Assembly: GCA_030632865.1 (NCBI GenBank)
Contig: DAOVTY010000025.1
Location: 1-18,007, forward strand
Reading direction: 5' to 3'
DNA: 18,007 bases
Source: Bacteroidota bacterium
Lineage (GTDB): Bacteria > Bacteroidota > Bacteroidia > Bacteroidales > Prolixibacteraceae
The notes below the pieces were generated by a model. That model was not told the DNA's origin. It did no database searches and saw only the letters and a list, made by a program, of their open reading frames with translations. Made by a program: the position numbers and the translations under genes. Below are positions 1-7,572 of this stretch, in pieces (positions within the stretch are counted from its first letter, which is position 1; every line of letters begins with the position of its first letter).

Positions 1-892
1 TATTACATTACAAAAAGGCAGTATATTTAATAAAAACCAGATAGAAAATGGATTTCCAGTTTGTATTATTGGAGATAATATCAATAATGTATTTTTTAAT
101 CACGAAGATGCCGTAGGGAATTATATTAAATGCGGACAAATATGGTTAAAAGTAATTGGAGTTGTTGAACGTCGTGATTTTACAGCTTCAGCATCAGACG
201 AGTTGGGAATAAGCAGCACCGACAACAAAATTTTTATACCGGCCAAAACAATGATAATGCGATTTAAAAATCGTTCGCTTGTTCGTGCCGATGAAATATC
301 TCAACTAAATAGCTCGCGCAGTGCTAACAATACTATAGAAAATGTAAATCAACTAGATAAAATAGTTGTTCAGGTTAAAGAAACAGAATACCTAAGTTCA
401 ACCGCCGAAGTTATTAATAGAATGTTACTTAGGAGACACAATGAGGTTTTCGATTTCGAAATAACAATACCCGAGCTTTTGCTCAAGCAGCAGCAACGCA
501 CCAAAAATATTTTCAACATTGTTTTGGGTGTAATTGCCGGAATTTCGCTTATTGTTGGAGGAATTGGTATTATGAACATTATGCTTGCATCTGTTATGGA
601 AAGAATACGCGAAATTGGAGTAAGGCAAGCTATTGGAGCTTCGCGTAAAGACATTATCGTACAGTTCCTTTCAGAGTCAACTTTAATTAGTATTTCTGGT
701 GGAATTCTGGGGATTATTCTCGGTATTAGCATTTCAAAAATTATTACGGTAATGTTCGATATCAATACCATTGTTTCGGCATTTTCAATTGTAATTTCTT
801 TTGGAGTGTCGGTAATAATTGGCATTACTTTTGGTTATCTTCCAGCAAAAAGGGCTTCAGACCAAGATCCTGTTAATTCACTTCGTCAATAA
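1..892 (+). CDS. MacB/FtsX-type ABC transporter permease, 3' part (5' end outside window)
   Basis: The reading frame is open from base 2 with no start in the window, leaving about 296 residues of the C-terminal part. The first ~160 residues resemble the end of a MacB-type periplasmic domain. The last ~130 form an FtsX-like permease domain: a membrane segment rich in G, I and V (FNIVLGVIAGISLIVGGIGI), the cytoplasmic coupling stretch MERIREIGVRQAIGAS, two more hydrophobic segments, and the usual ending PAKRASDQDPVNSLR. The stop lies 14 bases before a TolC-family gene, with an HlyD-type adaptor after that, so this is the inner-membrane part of a tripartite export or efflux system. The substrate cannot be told from sequence. 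The ATPase is probably encoded upstream or fused at the missing N-terminus. The TTG at 203 is internal and is not the start. Confidence 0.88.
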   Translation, partial: ITLQKGSIFNKNQIENGFPVCIIGDNINNVFFNHEDAVGNYIKCGQIWLKVIGVVERRDFTASASDELGISSTDNKIFIPAKTMIMRFKNRSLVRADEISQLNSSRSANNTIENVNQLDKIVVQVKETEYLSSTAEVINRMLLRRHNEVFDFEITIPELLLKQQQRTKNIFNIVLGVIAGISLIVGGIGIMNIMLASVMERIREIGVRQAIGASRKDIIVQFLSESTLISISGGILGIILGISISKIITVMFDINTIVSAFSIVISFGVSVIIGITFGYLPAKRASDQDPVNSLRQ

Positions 893-906
893 TTTAAATT
901 TAAATT

Positions 907-2391
907 ATGAAAATCAAGAACATTTTAATTTGGCTTTTTGTGCTTCCAATGTTTATTTCTAATGCACAAGACAAACAATTTCTCACGCTAGACAATGTTA
1001 TTGACATTGCCTCAAAAAAGTCGTTAGATGCATTTATAAACCAAAATATGTATTTGTCGAGTTATTATGAATATCGATATTTTAAAGCCGATCGTCTGCC
1101 CAGTCTAACTTTGGATGCAACGGTTTTAGATTATAACCGTTCTATGCAAGAAGTATATAATTATGACGAAAATCGTGATGAATATATTGAAAGAGAAGAT
1201 TTTAATTCAAATGTATCTCTGAGATTAAACCAAAATGTTGGGTTAACTGGCGGTCAAATCTTTGCAACATCTTCGTTGGCAATGACCCAAAAATTAGGTG
1301 ACGACCAACTTTCATCATTCTCTTCAACTCCGTTTAGTATCGGATATTCTCAATCTATTGACGGATATAATAGGTTTAAATGGGAAGCTAAAATTGAACC
1401 TATTAAATACGAAAAAGCTAAAAAAGAGTTTATTCAGGCAAAAGAAAATCTTGCTTTAAAAGCAAATCGCCTGTTTTTCGATTTAGTTGATGCACAGATA
1501 GAAGTTAATATTTCAGTAACAAATCTGGCTAATTCTGACACTTTATATACAATTGGGAAAGGAAGATTTCAGGTTGGAACTGTTACACAAGATGAATTGC
1601 TAAATCTGGAACTCAGATTTATGAATTCAAAACTTGCGTTAACTCGAGCAAATTTAGGGTTAGAAAGATCGAAATCACGTCTAAACTCATTCCTAAGTTT
1701 CGATAAAAATACTGACGTAGAGTGTATTATTCCTTCATTCTCATCAAATCTGCAAATAAAAGCTGATCTTGCAATAGAACAAGCATTAATAAATAATCCC
1801 GATATTTATAGTCAGCGGCAAAGAATGATGGAAGAGGATAGAAGAGTTGATCAGGCAAAAAGTGAAACTGGTTTAAGTGGTACTGTTTTTGCCGTATTTG
1901 GGTTAAACCAGAACTCAACTGAGTTAAGCAGGGTATATGATGAACCGCTTGGAAGACAACAATTAAGAGCCGGAGTTAGTGTGCCTATTTTAGATTGGGG
2001 TCGTAGAAAAGGACAATTGGCAATGGCGCGTTCAGACCGTGAAGTTATGCGAATTAGTATTAACCAGGAAAAGATCGATTTCGAGCAAAATGTAACCATG
2101 AATGTAATGGAGTTTAACCTACAAGGAAATCAGGTTTTAAACACCGCCAAAGCAGATACAATTGCACAAATGCAATACGACGTAACTCAGCAGCGTTTTT
2201 TAATTGGAAAAGTTGACGTAACAAAATTAAATTTGGCTAGAAATGATCGAGAACAAGCTCGCCGAGCTTATATTGGGTCGTTGCGTTCGTATTGGAATTA
2301 CTATATTACAATACGTAGGCTTACTCTTTATGATTTCCAAAATAATATAACACTCTCAGAAGATTTTGAGCGAATAATCAATAATCAATAA
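907..2391 (+). CDS. TolC-family outer membrane efflux channel
   Basis: A 494-residue protein with a cleavable signal peptide (residues 1-20, MKIKNILIWLF... ending SNAQ, no lipobox cysteine). The mature part has two outer membrane efflux protein repeats, roughly residues 25-240 and 280-485, each dominated by long amphipathic helices with heptad-like patterning (for example KEFIQAKENLALKANRLFFD and the segment around 340-410). The length is normal for TolC proteins of Bacteroidota. It is expected to form a trimeric channel through the outer membrane and periplasm, docking with the HlyD-type adaptor encoded 10 bases downstream. It starts 14 bases after the ABC permease stop, so the three genes are one operon. 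No classical Shine-Dalgarno site precedes the ATG; the leader is A/T only. Confidence 0.9.
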   Translation: MKIKNILIWLFVLPMFISNAQDKQFLTLDNVIDIASKKSLDAFINQNMYLSSYYEYRYFKADRLPSLTLDATVLDYNRSMQEVYNYDENRDEYIEREDFNSNVSLRLNQNVGLTGGQIFATSSLAMTQKLGDDQLSSFSSTPFSIGYSQSIDGYNRFKWEAKIEPIKYEKAKKEFIQAKENLALKANRLFFDLVDAQIEVNISVTNLANSDTLYTIGKGRFQVGTVTQDELLNLELRFMNSKLALTRANLGLERSKSRLNSFLSFDKNTDVECIIPSFSSNLQIKADLAIEQALINNPDIYSQRQRMMEEDRRVDQAKSETGLSGTVFAVFGLNQNSTELSRVYDEPLGRQQLRAGVSVPILDWGRRKGQLAMARSDREVMRISINQEKIDFEQNVTMNVMEFNLQGNQVLNTAKADTIAQMQYDVTQQRFLIGKVDVTKLNLARNDREQARRAYIGSLRSYWNYYITIRRLTLYDFQNNITLSEDFERIINNQ

Positions 2392-2401
2392 ATATAGTTT
2401 C

Positions 2402-3649
2402 ATGGTTTTGAAAAAGAGAAGTATATTTTTTATTGGATTAGCGGCAGTTATTATTTTAATAATTGCATTTTGGGGTGAAACGAAAATTATTGGATCGAAA
2501 TTATATAGTGTTAAAAAAACCAAGTTTGAATTTGTTATCGACTCAAAAGGCGAAATACAAGGGAAAAATACCGTTCTGATAAAATTACATAATGACTTTA
2601 AAAACAGAAGTTTACGAATTCGCGAACTTCAAATTAAAGACTTAATACAAGAAGGTACACTTGTAAAAAAAGGAGATTGGGTGGCAACTCTTGATATTGC
2701 GAGTATTAATCGTCAAATTGAAGAAAATAAGGATGATATGGAAGAGGATCTTGCTGAATTTGATGATGCAAAAATTGACTCGACCATTGAACTTACAAAT
2801 TATCGCGAAGAAATAAAAGAGTTTAAATTCGACCTTGAATACAAAACACTTGAATTAGAACAAGCAAAATATGAATCGGTAGCATACCAACGTAAAGCAA
2901 AAGTTGCATACAATAAAACCATTCGCGAGATGGATGCAAAACTCCGAAATTACGAACGGAAAAGAATGTATCTGGCAGTTAGTGTTAAAAGAGATGAAAG
3001 AGATTACAATTATCGTTTAAAACGCGATTCTCTGCTAAAAGAGGCCATTATTAATGCAACAGTTACCGCTCCGCAAGACGGGATGGTCATGTACACAAAA
3101 GTGCGCGGCGGAAGAAAAATACGTGTGGGTGATAATATTAGTCAATGGAGTCCAACAATTGCAACACTGCCCGATATGTCAGTGGCAATTTCAGAAACGT
3201 ACGTAGAGGAAATTGATATCACTAAAATTGCAATTGGCAACATCGTTAATGTTACTGTGGATGCTTTACCTGAAAGTAAGTTTACCGGAATTGTTACTGA
3301 AATTGCAAACATTGGACAAGAACTTACCAGTTTTGAATCAATGGTTTTTCAGGTTATTATAGAATTGGATCAATCCAATCTCGAACTTAAACCAGGAATG
3401 ACAACAAGCAACAACATTATTATTGATAATATGAGTAATGTGTTAACTGTTCCAAGACAATGTATCTATTCCGAAAACGGGATTAATTTTGTTTACATCA
3501 AAACAAATAGAATTATATGGAAAAAAAAGGTTGTCCTAGGGTTAGAGAATGAAAAAGAATATGTGATAGAGTCTGGATTGGCAGAAAATGATAAAATTTA
3601 TTTTAATGCACCAGAAAATACAGAAGAAATTTTATTTATTGAAAATTAA
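2402..3649 (+). CDS. HlyD/MacA-type periplasmic adaptor (membrane fusion protein)
   Basis: A 415-residue adaptor. Residues ~7-27 are a single N-terminal membrane anchor. Residues ~40-105 hold the first lipoyl half and a beta strand region. Residues ~105-210 are a charged coiled-coil hairpin rich in E, K, R and D. Residues ~218-260 hold the second lipoyl half (ATVTAPQDGMVMYTKVRGG), followed by a beta-barrel domain (~265-345, with the usual LKPGMTTSNNI) and a membrane-proximal domain. It should bridge the ABC permease and the TolC channel encoded just upstream. As the last gene of the + strand operon it converges on the Crp/Fnr gene, with only 22 bases between the stops and no clear hairpin there. 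The cargo is unknown; drugs, peptides or lipids are all possible for this architecture. Confidence 0.88.
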   Translation: MVLKKRSIFFIGLAAVIILIIAFWGETKIIGSKLYSVKKTKFEFVIDSKGEIQGKNTVLIKLHNDFKNRSLRIRELQIKDLIQEGTLVKKGDWVATLDIASINRQIEENKDDMEEDLAEFDDAKIDSTIELTNYREEIKEFKFDLEYKTLELEQAKYESVAYQRKAKVAYNKTIREMDAKLRNYERKRMYLAVSVKRDERDYNYRLKRDSLLKEAIINATVTAPQDGMVMYTKVRGGRKIRVGDNISQWSPTIATLPDMSVAISETYVEEIDITKIAIGNIVNVTVDALPESKFTGIVTEIANIGQELTSFESMVFQVIIELDQSNLELKPGMTTSNNIIIDNMSNVLTVPRQCIYSENGINFVYIKTNRIIWKKKVVLGLENEKEYVIESGLAENDKIYFNAPENTEEILFIEN

Positions 3650-3671
3650 AAAATACTAATCTCAGTTTTAA

Positions 3672-4379
3672 TCATCCAAATTCCGAGATATTCTCAAGTC
3701 TTTTTTTATCAGCAATTTGAATGTATTTCCCAAAAATTTTAATGATTTTATCTTTCCTGAATTCTGATAAAGTACGTATTACATTCTCCGTTGTCATTCC
3801 AATATATTCGGCAATTTCGCGTCGCGATATAGGAAGCTCAAACTCCTCTTTCATATAAATATAATTAGCAAAATAGAGCAAAACGTGCGCTACCCTACCC
3901 TTTAAATGTTTACGTCTAATTTCAAGATTGTCTAAAACTATTTTATCTGTGGCCTCGCTAACACGTTTCATTAAATCCATGGTAAACAGAGCATTTTGTC
4001 GAGCATGGTTTTTAACAACATTTAAATCGAGAATGCAAACATGCGAATCTTCAATAGCAGAAACAGAGTATTGGTATGTGTCTGACGAAAAAACACTTAA
4101 AAGACTCACAAAGTCGAAAGGTTTAGAAAAACTTATAATTTGATCTTTCCCCTCATCAGTTGATTTAGAAAGTTTTACAAGCCCCTCCTTTAAATATAGA
4201 AATTCGTTTATTGAATCTCCTTCTTTGGTAATAATATCGCCTTTAAAATAAGTACGTTCTTCTTTAATCTCACAAATATCTATTAACTCATCAACAGTTA
4301 CATGAGAAAAAAACAAAGATTTTAACTTACAATCTTCGCAATCACATTTAATATTTCCTGAATTCATGTCAATTATCAT
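3672..4379 (-). CDS. Crp/Fnr-family transcriptional regulator, incomplete FNR cysteine set
   Basis: A 235-residue regulator. A cyclic-nucleotide-binding-like beta-roll covers residues ~38-125 (FKGDIITKEGDSINEFLYLK), a dimerisation helix ~125-160, and a C-terminal winged helix ~160-232 with the helix-turn-helix at ~184-206 (ISRREIAEYIGMTTENVIRT). In the recognition helix, E198 and R202 align with FNR E209 and R213, while isoleucine replaces FNR S212, so the target may be related to but not identical with the classic FNR box. The N-terminus has C12, C14 and C17, plus C115 at the expected inner position. The position matching the third N-terminal FNR cysteine (FNR C29) is F23, so Fe-S binding is possible but uncertain. 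It is divergently transcribed from the SQR operon, which is its most likely target. M5 is an alternative start. Confidence 0.88.
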   Translation of the reverse strand: MIIDMNSGNIKCDCEDCKLKSLFFSHVTVDELIDICEIKEERTYFKGDIITKEGDSINEFLYLKEGLVKLSKSTDEGKDQIISFSKPFDFVSLLSVFSSDTYQYSVSAIEDSHVCILDLNVVKNHARQNALFTMDLMKRVSEATDKIVLDNLEIRRKHLKGRVAHVLLYFANYIYMKEEFELPISRREIAEYIGMTTENVIRTLSEFRKDKIIKIFGKYIQIADKKRLENISEFG

Positions 4380-4390
4380 GATTGAAGCGA

Positions 4391-4398
4391 CAAAAATA
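4391..4398 (-). promoter_or_regulatory. Candidate Bacteroidota -7 element for the divergent Crp/Fnr gene
   Basis: On the - strand this reads TATTTTTG, matching the Bacteroidota -7 consensus TAnnTTTG, and it lies 11 bases before the ATG of the regulator. That would leave a very short leader. No good TTTG-like -33 element is seen at the expected ~20-base spacing, so this is weak. Confidence 0.25.
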
Positions 4399-4507
4399 CC
4401 AAAAAGTTATGATATTTATTACATGCTGCTAATTATCATATTCCCTCACTGAAATTTATTGAGTTATCAAGATTACATTCGTTGGCATAAAAAATAAAGA
4501 AATAAAA

Positions 4508-5743
4508 ATGAAACGAATTGTAATACTTGGTGCAGGAACTGCTGGCACAATGATGGCGAATAAACTTCGTAACACACTCGATAAAGAAGAGTGGGATATA
4601 ACAATTATTGACCAATTCAAAACACACTACTATCAACCGGGATTTCTATTTATTCCGTTTGGAATATATAATAAAGAGGATGTTATAAAACCTAAAGCAG
4701 ATTTTATTCCTTCGGGTGTAAACATGATTTTCTCTGAAATTGACAGAGTTGAAGGAGAAGCAAATAAAGTGTATTTGGAAGGCGGTAAGGTATTAAATTA
4801 CGATTATTTAATTATTGCAACCGGAACCAAAACCTGCCCCGAAGAAACTACAGGATTAAAAGATAAACTTTGGTATAAAGAGATTTTTGATTTCTACACT
4901 GTAGAAGGTGCCGTTGCACTTCAGAAATTTTTCAAGGGCTGGGAAGGTGGAAAATTAGTTATGGCAATTACCGAAGTTCCATACAAATGTCCTGTTGCAC
5001 CGCTGGAGTTTGTTTTTCTTGCCGATGCTTATTTTACTGAAAAAGGAATTCGGGATAAAGTAGAAATTTCATACGTAACTCCAATGTCGGGAGCATTTAC
5101 AAAGCCAATTGCTACAAAAATGCTATCGGAATTATTAGTAGAGAAAAATATAAAAGAGATTCCAGATTTTTATATTGAACATGTTGATAACGATAATAAA
5201 AAGTTAGTGTCTTACGATGAAAAAGAGATTCCTTTTGATGTATTAACAATTGTTCCTGTAAATATGGGCGACGAAATGGTTGAACGAAGTGGATTAGGTG
5301 ATGACTTAAATTTTGTTCTCACCGATAAAGAAACTTTGCAGTCGAAACAACACGAAAATATATTTGTACTTGGCGATGCAGCAAATATTCCAACATCTAA
5401 AGCAGGTTCTGTGGCACACTTTGCAGCCGAAATTCTTTTTGAGAATTTAATGAGTGCAATGGAAGGCAGACCATTACATGCAAAATTCGACGGGCATGCT
5501 AACTGTTACATAGAAACCGGATTTGGGAAAGGTGCATTAATCGATTTCAATTACGATACAGAACCACTCCCCGGAACATTTCCATTACCTGGAATAGGTC
5601 CTTTTGGGTTGTTGAAAAATACAAAAATCAATCATTATGGTAAAGTAATGTTCCGCTGGATTTATTGGCACATTTTGTTAAAAGGAAAAGAATTACCGGT
5701 TGAGCCCCTAATGACAATGGCTGGTAAAAAACGAGTGAATTAA
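4508..5743 (+). CDS. sqr: Sulfide:quinone oxidoreductase-like FAD flavoprotein
   Basis: A 411-residue flavoprotein. An N-terminal dinucleotide-binding fold has the GxGxxG motif (ILGAGTAG, residues 6-13). The second FAD motif IFVLGDAANIP is at ~285-295, and a hydrophobic amphipathic C-terminal region (~360-392, FRWIYWHILL) fits monotopic binding to the inner membrane. C110, C161 (in YKCPVAPLEF) and C333 (in ANCYIETGFGKG) match the three cysteines of sulfide:quinone oxidoreductases, including the redox pair that carries sulfane sulfur. The expected reaction is oxidation of sulfide to polysulfide with electrons to quinone. It leads an operon with DUF1641, TusE/DsrC-like and DsrE-like genes, which supports a sulfur role. 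The SQR subtype, and whether it favours another sulfur substrate, would need phylogeny. Confidence 0.82.
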   Translation: MKRIVILGAGTAGTMMANKLRNTLDKEEWDITIIDQFKTHYYQPGFLFIPFGIYNKEDVIKPKADFIPSGVNMIFSEIDRVEGEANKVYLEGGKVLNYDYLIIATGTKTCPEETTGLKDKLWYKEIFDFYTVEGAVALQKFFKGWEGGKLVMAITEVPYKCPVAPLEFVFLADAYFTEKGIRDKVEISYVTPMSGAFTKPIATKMLSELLVEKNIKEIPDFYIEHVDNDNKKLVSYDEKEIPFDVLTIVPVNMGDEMVERSGLGDDLNFVLTDKETLQSKQHENIFVLGDAANIPTSKAGSVAHFAAEILFENLMSAMEGRPLHAKFDGHANCYIETGFGKGALIDFNYDTEPLPGTFPLPGIGPFGLLKNTKINHYGKVMFRWIYWHILLKGKELPVEPLMTMAGKKRVN

Positions 5744-5753
5744 TTTGAATACG

Positions 5754-6434
5754 ATGGAAGAAAAAGAATTACAAACGCAAATTACAGAGCTAAATCAGAA
5801 AGTTGATTTGTTACTGGAATATGTAAATCAGCAACGATTAAAATCAAATCAGCTTGAAGATTTGGTGGCAGATTTTTCTATTGTTGGAAAAGATATGTAC
5901 GATTCGGCAGTTGAAGAGTTAGATAACCGAATGGTAAATCTCGATTTAGATCAGGTAAAAGGATTGGTGTTAAGAGTTCTGCGGAATATCGAAAACATGA
6001 ATAATGCTCTGGAAATGTTTGAAAGTGTTAATGATTTAGTTAAAGATGCAAGCCCTATTTTCAATGAAGTAATTATCGATTTCACTAAAAAGTTAAATGA
6101 ATTTGACCAAAAAGGCTACTTCGAATTCTTTGCTGAGGCAGGAAATATATTCGACAATATTATTACACATTACTCACCCGAAGATGTGAGGAGTCTTTCT
6201 GATAATGTGGTTACCATTCTGGAAACTGTTCGCTCGGCAACTCAGCCCGAAATGATGGCAGCACTAAATAATGGTCTAAAAATATATGGCAGCATTGAAA
6301 TGGATAATATTCCTGAGTACTCAATTTTTAAAGTTATGCGCGAAATGAATAAACCGGAAATGAAACGCGCCATGGGATTCTTTGTAACATTTATGAAAAA
6401 CTTATCAGCAGAAACAAATACAGACAATAATTAA
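5754..6434 (+). CDS. DUF1641 family protein
   Basis: A 226-residue, largely helical acidic protein with no signal peptide or membrane segment. Residues ~1-45 look like a coiled coil (EEKELQTQITELNQKVDLLL). The rest matches the DUF1641 pattern, with repeated short helices and a C-terminal segment KVMREMNKPEMKRAMGFFVTFMKNL. DUF1641 proteins are commonly encoded beside SQR-like flavoproteins or formate dehydrogenases. Their biochemical role is not settled, and a stabilising or membrane-docking partner of the SQR is one guess. The ATG at 5754 is preferred, 10 bases after the SQR stop. An in-frame TTG at 5745 would add three residues and almost abut that stop. Confidence 0.8.
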   Translation: MEEKELQTQITELNQKVDLLLEYVNQQRLKSNQLEDLVADFSIVGKDMYDSAVEELDNRMVNLDLDQVKGLVLRVLRNIENMNNALEMFESVNDLVKDASPIFNEVIIDFTKKLNEFDQKGYFEFFAEAGNIFDNIITHYSPEDVRSLSDNVVTILETVRSATQPEMMAALNNGLKIYGSIEMDNIPEYSIFKVMREMNKPEMKRAMGFFVTFMKNLSAETNTDNN

Positions 6435-6458
6435 AAACAACAATTAAAAATAAAAATT

Positions 6459-6770
6459 ATGGCGGAAAAAACATTAGCAGGTAAAACAGTTGAAGTAACC
6501 GAAGAAGGTTATTTAGTTAACCCGGAAGATTGGTCGCAAGAGATTGCAGCCGATTTGGCAAAAGAAAATGGTATTGAACTAACAGACAAACATTACGAAG
6601 TGTTAGAGTATCTAAGAAAAGAGAGTGCCGCAGGCTCAGCACTTTCAATTAGAAAAGTTGGCAAATCTGGAATTACCGATATAAAAGGATTATATCAATT
6701 ATTTCCTGGAGGCCCATTGAAATATTCATCAAAATTTGCTGGAATACCGAAACCGGCAAGTTGTGTTTAA
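6459..6770 (+). CDS. DsrC/TusE-family sulfur carrier with a single C-terminal cysteine
   Basis: A 103-residue protein of the DsrC/TusE family. It has the N-terminal EEGYLVNPEDWSQEIA, the LTDKHYEVLEYLRK helix, the LYQLFPGGPLKY segment and the flexible C-terminal arm GIPKPASCV, whose penultimate C102 is the sulfur-carrying cysteine. In true DsrC a second cysteine lies 11 residues before the penultimate one. Here that position is S91, so the protein cannot form the DsrC intramolecular disulfide or trisulfide and is TusE-like in chemistry. It lies between DUF1641 and a DsrE-like gene in the sqr operon. It probably receives persulfide sulfur from the DsrE-like protein; the acceptor is not encoded nearby (no dsrAB in this window). 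Confidence 0.88.
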   Translation: MAEKTLAGKTVEVTEEGYLVNPEDWSQEIAADLAKENGIELTDKHYEVLEYLRKESAAGSALSIRKVGKSGITDIKGLYQLFPGGPLKYSSKFAGIPKPASCV

Positions 6771-6789
6771 CTAATAAAACCTGAAAATT

Positions 6790-7293
6790 ATGACTGAAGT
6801 AAAAGAAACACCCTTAAAAAAGGTAATGATAATTGTAGCCAAAGCTAGCATCGAAGATGTTTATGCAGGCTTGATAATGGCCAATGGCGCAGTTATGGAA
6901 GGAATTGAAGCAAAGTTGTTTTTCACCTTCTTCGGATTGGATGCAATTACCAAAAAGCAGATGAATAAACTGCATACCGGTGTTGTAGGGAACCCAGGAA
7001 TGAGAATGCCTGGCGGATTACCATTTCCAACTCTTTTAGGAGTAATTCCCGGAGTTGAAGCAGGAGTATCTGCAATGATGAAAAAACAGATGGACGATTT
7101 AGATGTTCCTCCGGTTGATGAATTTCTTGATATGATTGCTGCTGGCGGTGGCGAAGTTTATGCATGTAAAATGGCCGCCGATATGTTTAAACTTACCATG
7201 GATGATTTTTCTGAACATGTGAAAGCAATAATTACTGTTGGCGATTTATATGCTATGTCGGGAGGAGAAGGATCACAAATTATATTTACTTAA
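6790..7293 (+). CDS. DsrE2-like (DsrE/DsrF superfamily) sulfur-transfer protein
   Basis: A 167-residue protein of the DsrE/DsrF-like superfamily. It has a Rossmann-like start KKVMIIVAKASIEDVYAGLIMANGAV, a central FFTFFGLDAITKK, a conserved loop GNPGMRMPGGLPFP, and the active-site stretch GGGEVYACKMAADMF, with C126 as the only cysteine and probable persulfide carrier. The ending VGDLYAMSGGEGSQIIFT is typical of DsrE2-type proteins. DsrE2 proteins often sit with TusA and a rhodanese. Here the partner is the TusE/DsrC-like protein 19 bases upstream, and no TusA gene is seen. It is the last gene of the sqr operon, followed by a strong terminator. Some members have a membrane hairpin; the glycine-rich stretch around 65-95 here is only weakly hydrophobic. 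Confidence 0.84.
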   Translation: MTEVKETPLKKVMIIVAKASIEDVYAGLIMANGAVMEGIEAKLFFTFFGLDAITKKQMNKLHTGVVGNPGMRMPGGLPFPTLLGVIPGVEAGVSAMMKKQMDDLDVPPVDEFLDMIAAGGGEVYACKMAADMFKLTMDDFSEHVKAIITVGDLYAMSGGEGSQIIFT

Positions 7294-7315
7294 AAAGTTA
7301 AAATATTTAAACTTT

Positions 7316-7344
7316 AAGCGCTGTTATTTTATTAAACAGCGCTT
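7316..7344 (+). terminator. Hairpin terminator after the sqr-DUF1641-tusE-dsrE operon
   Basis: A perfect 10-bp stem, AAGCGCTGTT (7316-7325) and AACAGCGCTT (7335-7344), with a 9-base A/T loop, followed by TTGTTATTTG. It lies 23 bases after the DsrE-like stop codon. This separates the soluble sulfur operon from the psrABC block. Confidence 0.85.
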
Positions 7345-7485
7345 TTGTTATTTGTTTGGAATCATTTTAAATTTCAAATAAAAGGTTATTTATAACACTT
7401 CCACATTCAGCTCACAACTATCAGTAATTGAACATATTACCACATACAATACCCCATAGTAACAAACATTTGTGCATTACATAAT

Positions 7486-7523
7486 TCGACATATCCATAT
7501 ATCTAATTTTTAATATATGTCGA
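7486..7523. repeat. 9-bp inverted repeat upstream of psrA, candidate operator
   Basis: TCGACATAT (7486-7494) and ATATGTCGA (7515-7523) are exact inverted copies around a 20-base A/T-rich spacer. The right arm, extended to AATATATGTCGA (7512-7523), recurs exactly at 7561-7572, across the psrA start codon. The 7345-7565 spacer is otherwise A/T-rich, and no convincing -33/-7 promoter pair was found in it. A regulator-binding function is inferred only from position and symmetry. Confidence 0.4.
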
Positions 7524-7560
7524 TATAAAAAATATTACTTTTACACCACTAAAAGATAGA

Positions 7561-7572
7561 AATATATGTCGA
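7561..7572. repeat. Direct copy of AATATATGTCGA overlapping the psrA start
   Basis: An exact 12-base repeat of 7512-7523, 49 bases downstream, that includes the ATG of psrA (7566-7568). Together with the inverted half at 7486-7494 it makes three related half-sites in under 90 bases. It could be an operator or simply chance in AT-rich DNA. Confidence 0.35.

Noticed and set aside
203..205. TTG at 203 as start of the ABC permease
   Set aside because: The frame is open to the window edge, and the upstream residues fit the periplasmic domain, so the gene is truncated by the window.
370..825. Antisense 151-codon open frame on the - strand inside the ABC permease
   Set aside because: It is a shadow of the real gene: no family resemblance and full overlap with a well-supported coding region.
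4369..4385. TCAAT-N7-ATTGA inverted repeat, with an 8-base palindrome ATCATGAT, over the start of the first Crp/Fnr gene
   Set aside because: The arm order and spacing do not match an FNR or CRP box, and such short symmetry is common in AT-rich DNA. Kept only as a possible autoregulatory site without support.
5745..5753. TTG start for the DUF1641 protein
   Set aside because: It would add only three residues and nearly abut the SQR stop. An ATG at 5754 is available in frame.
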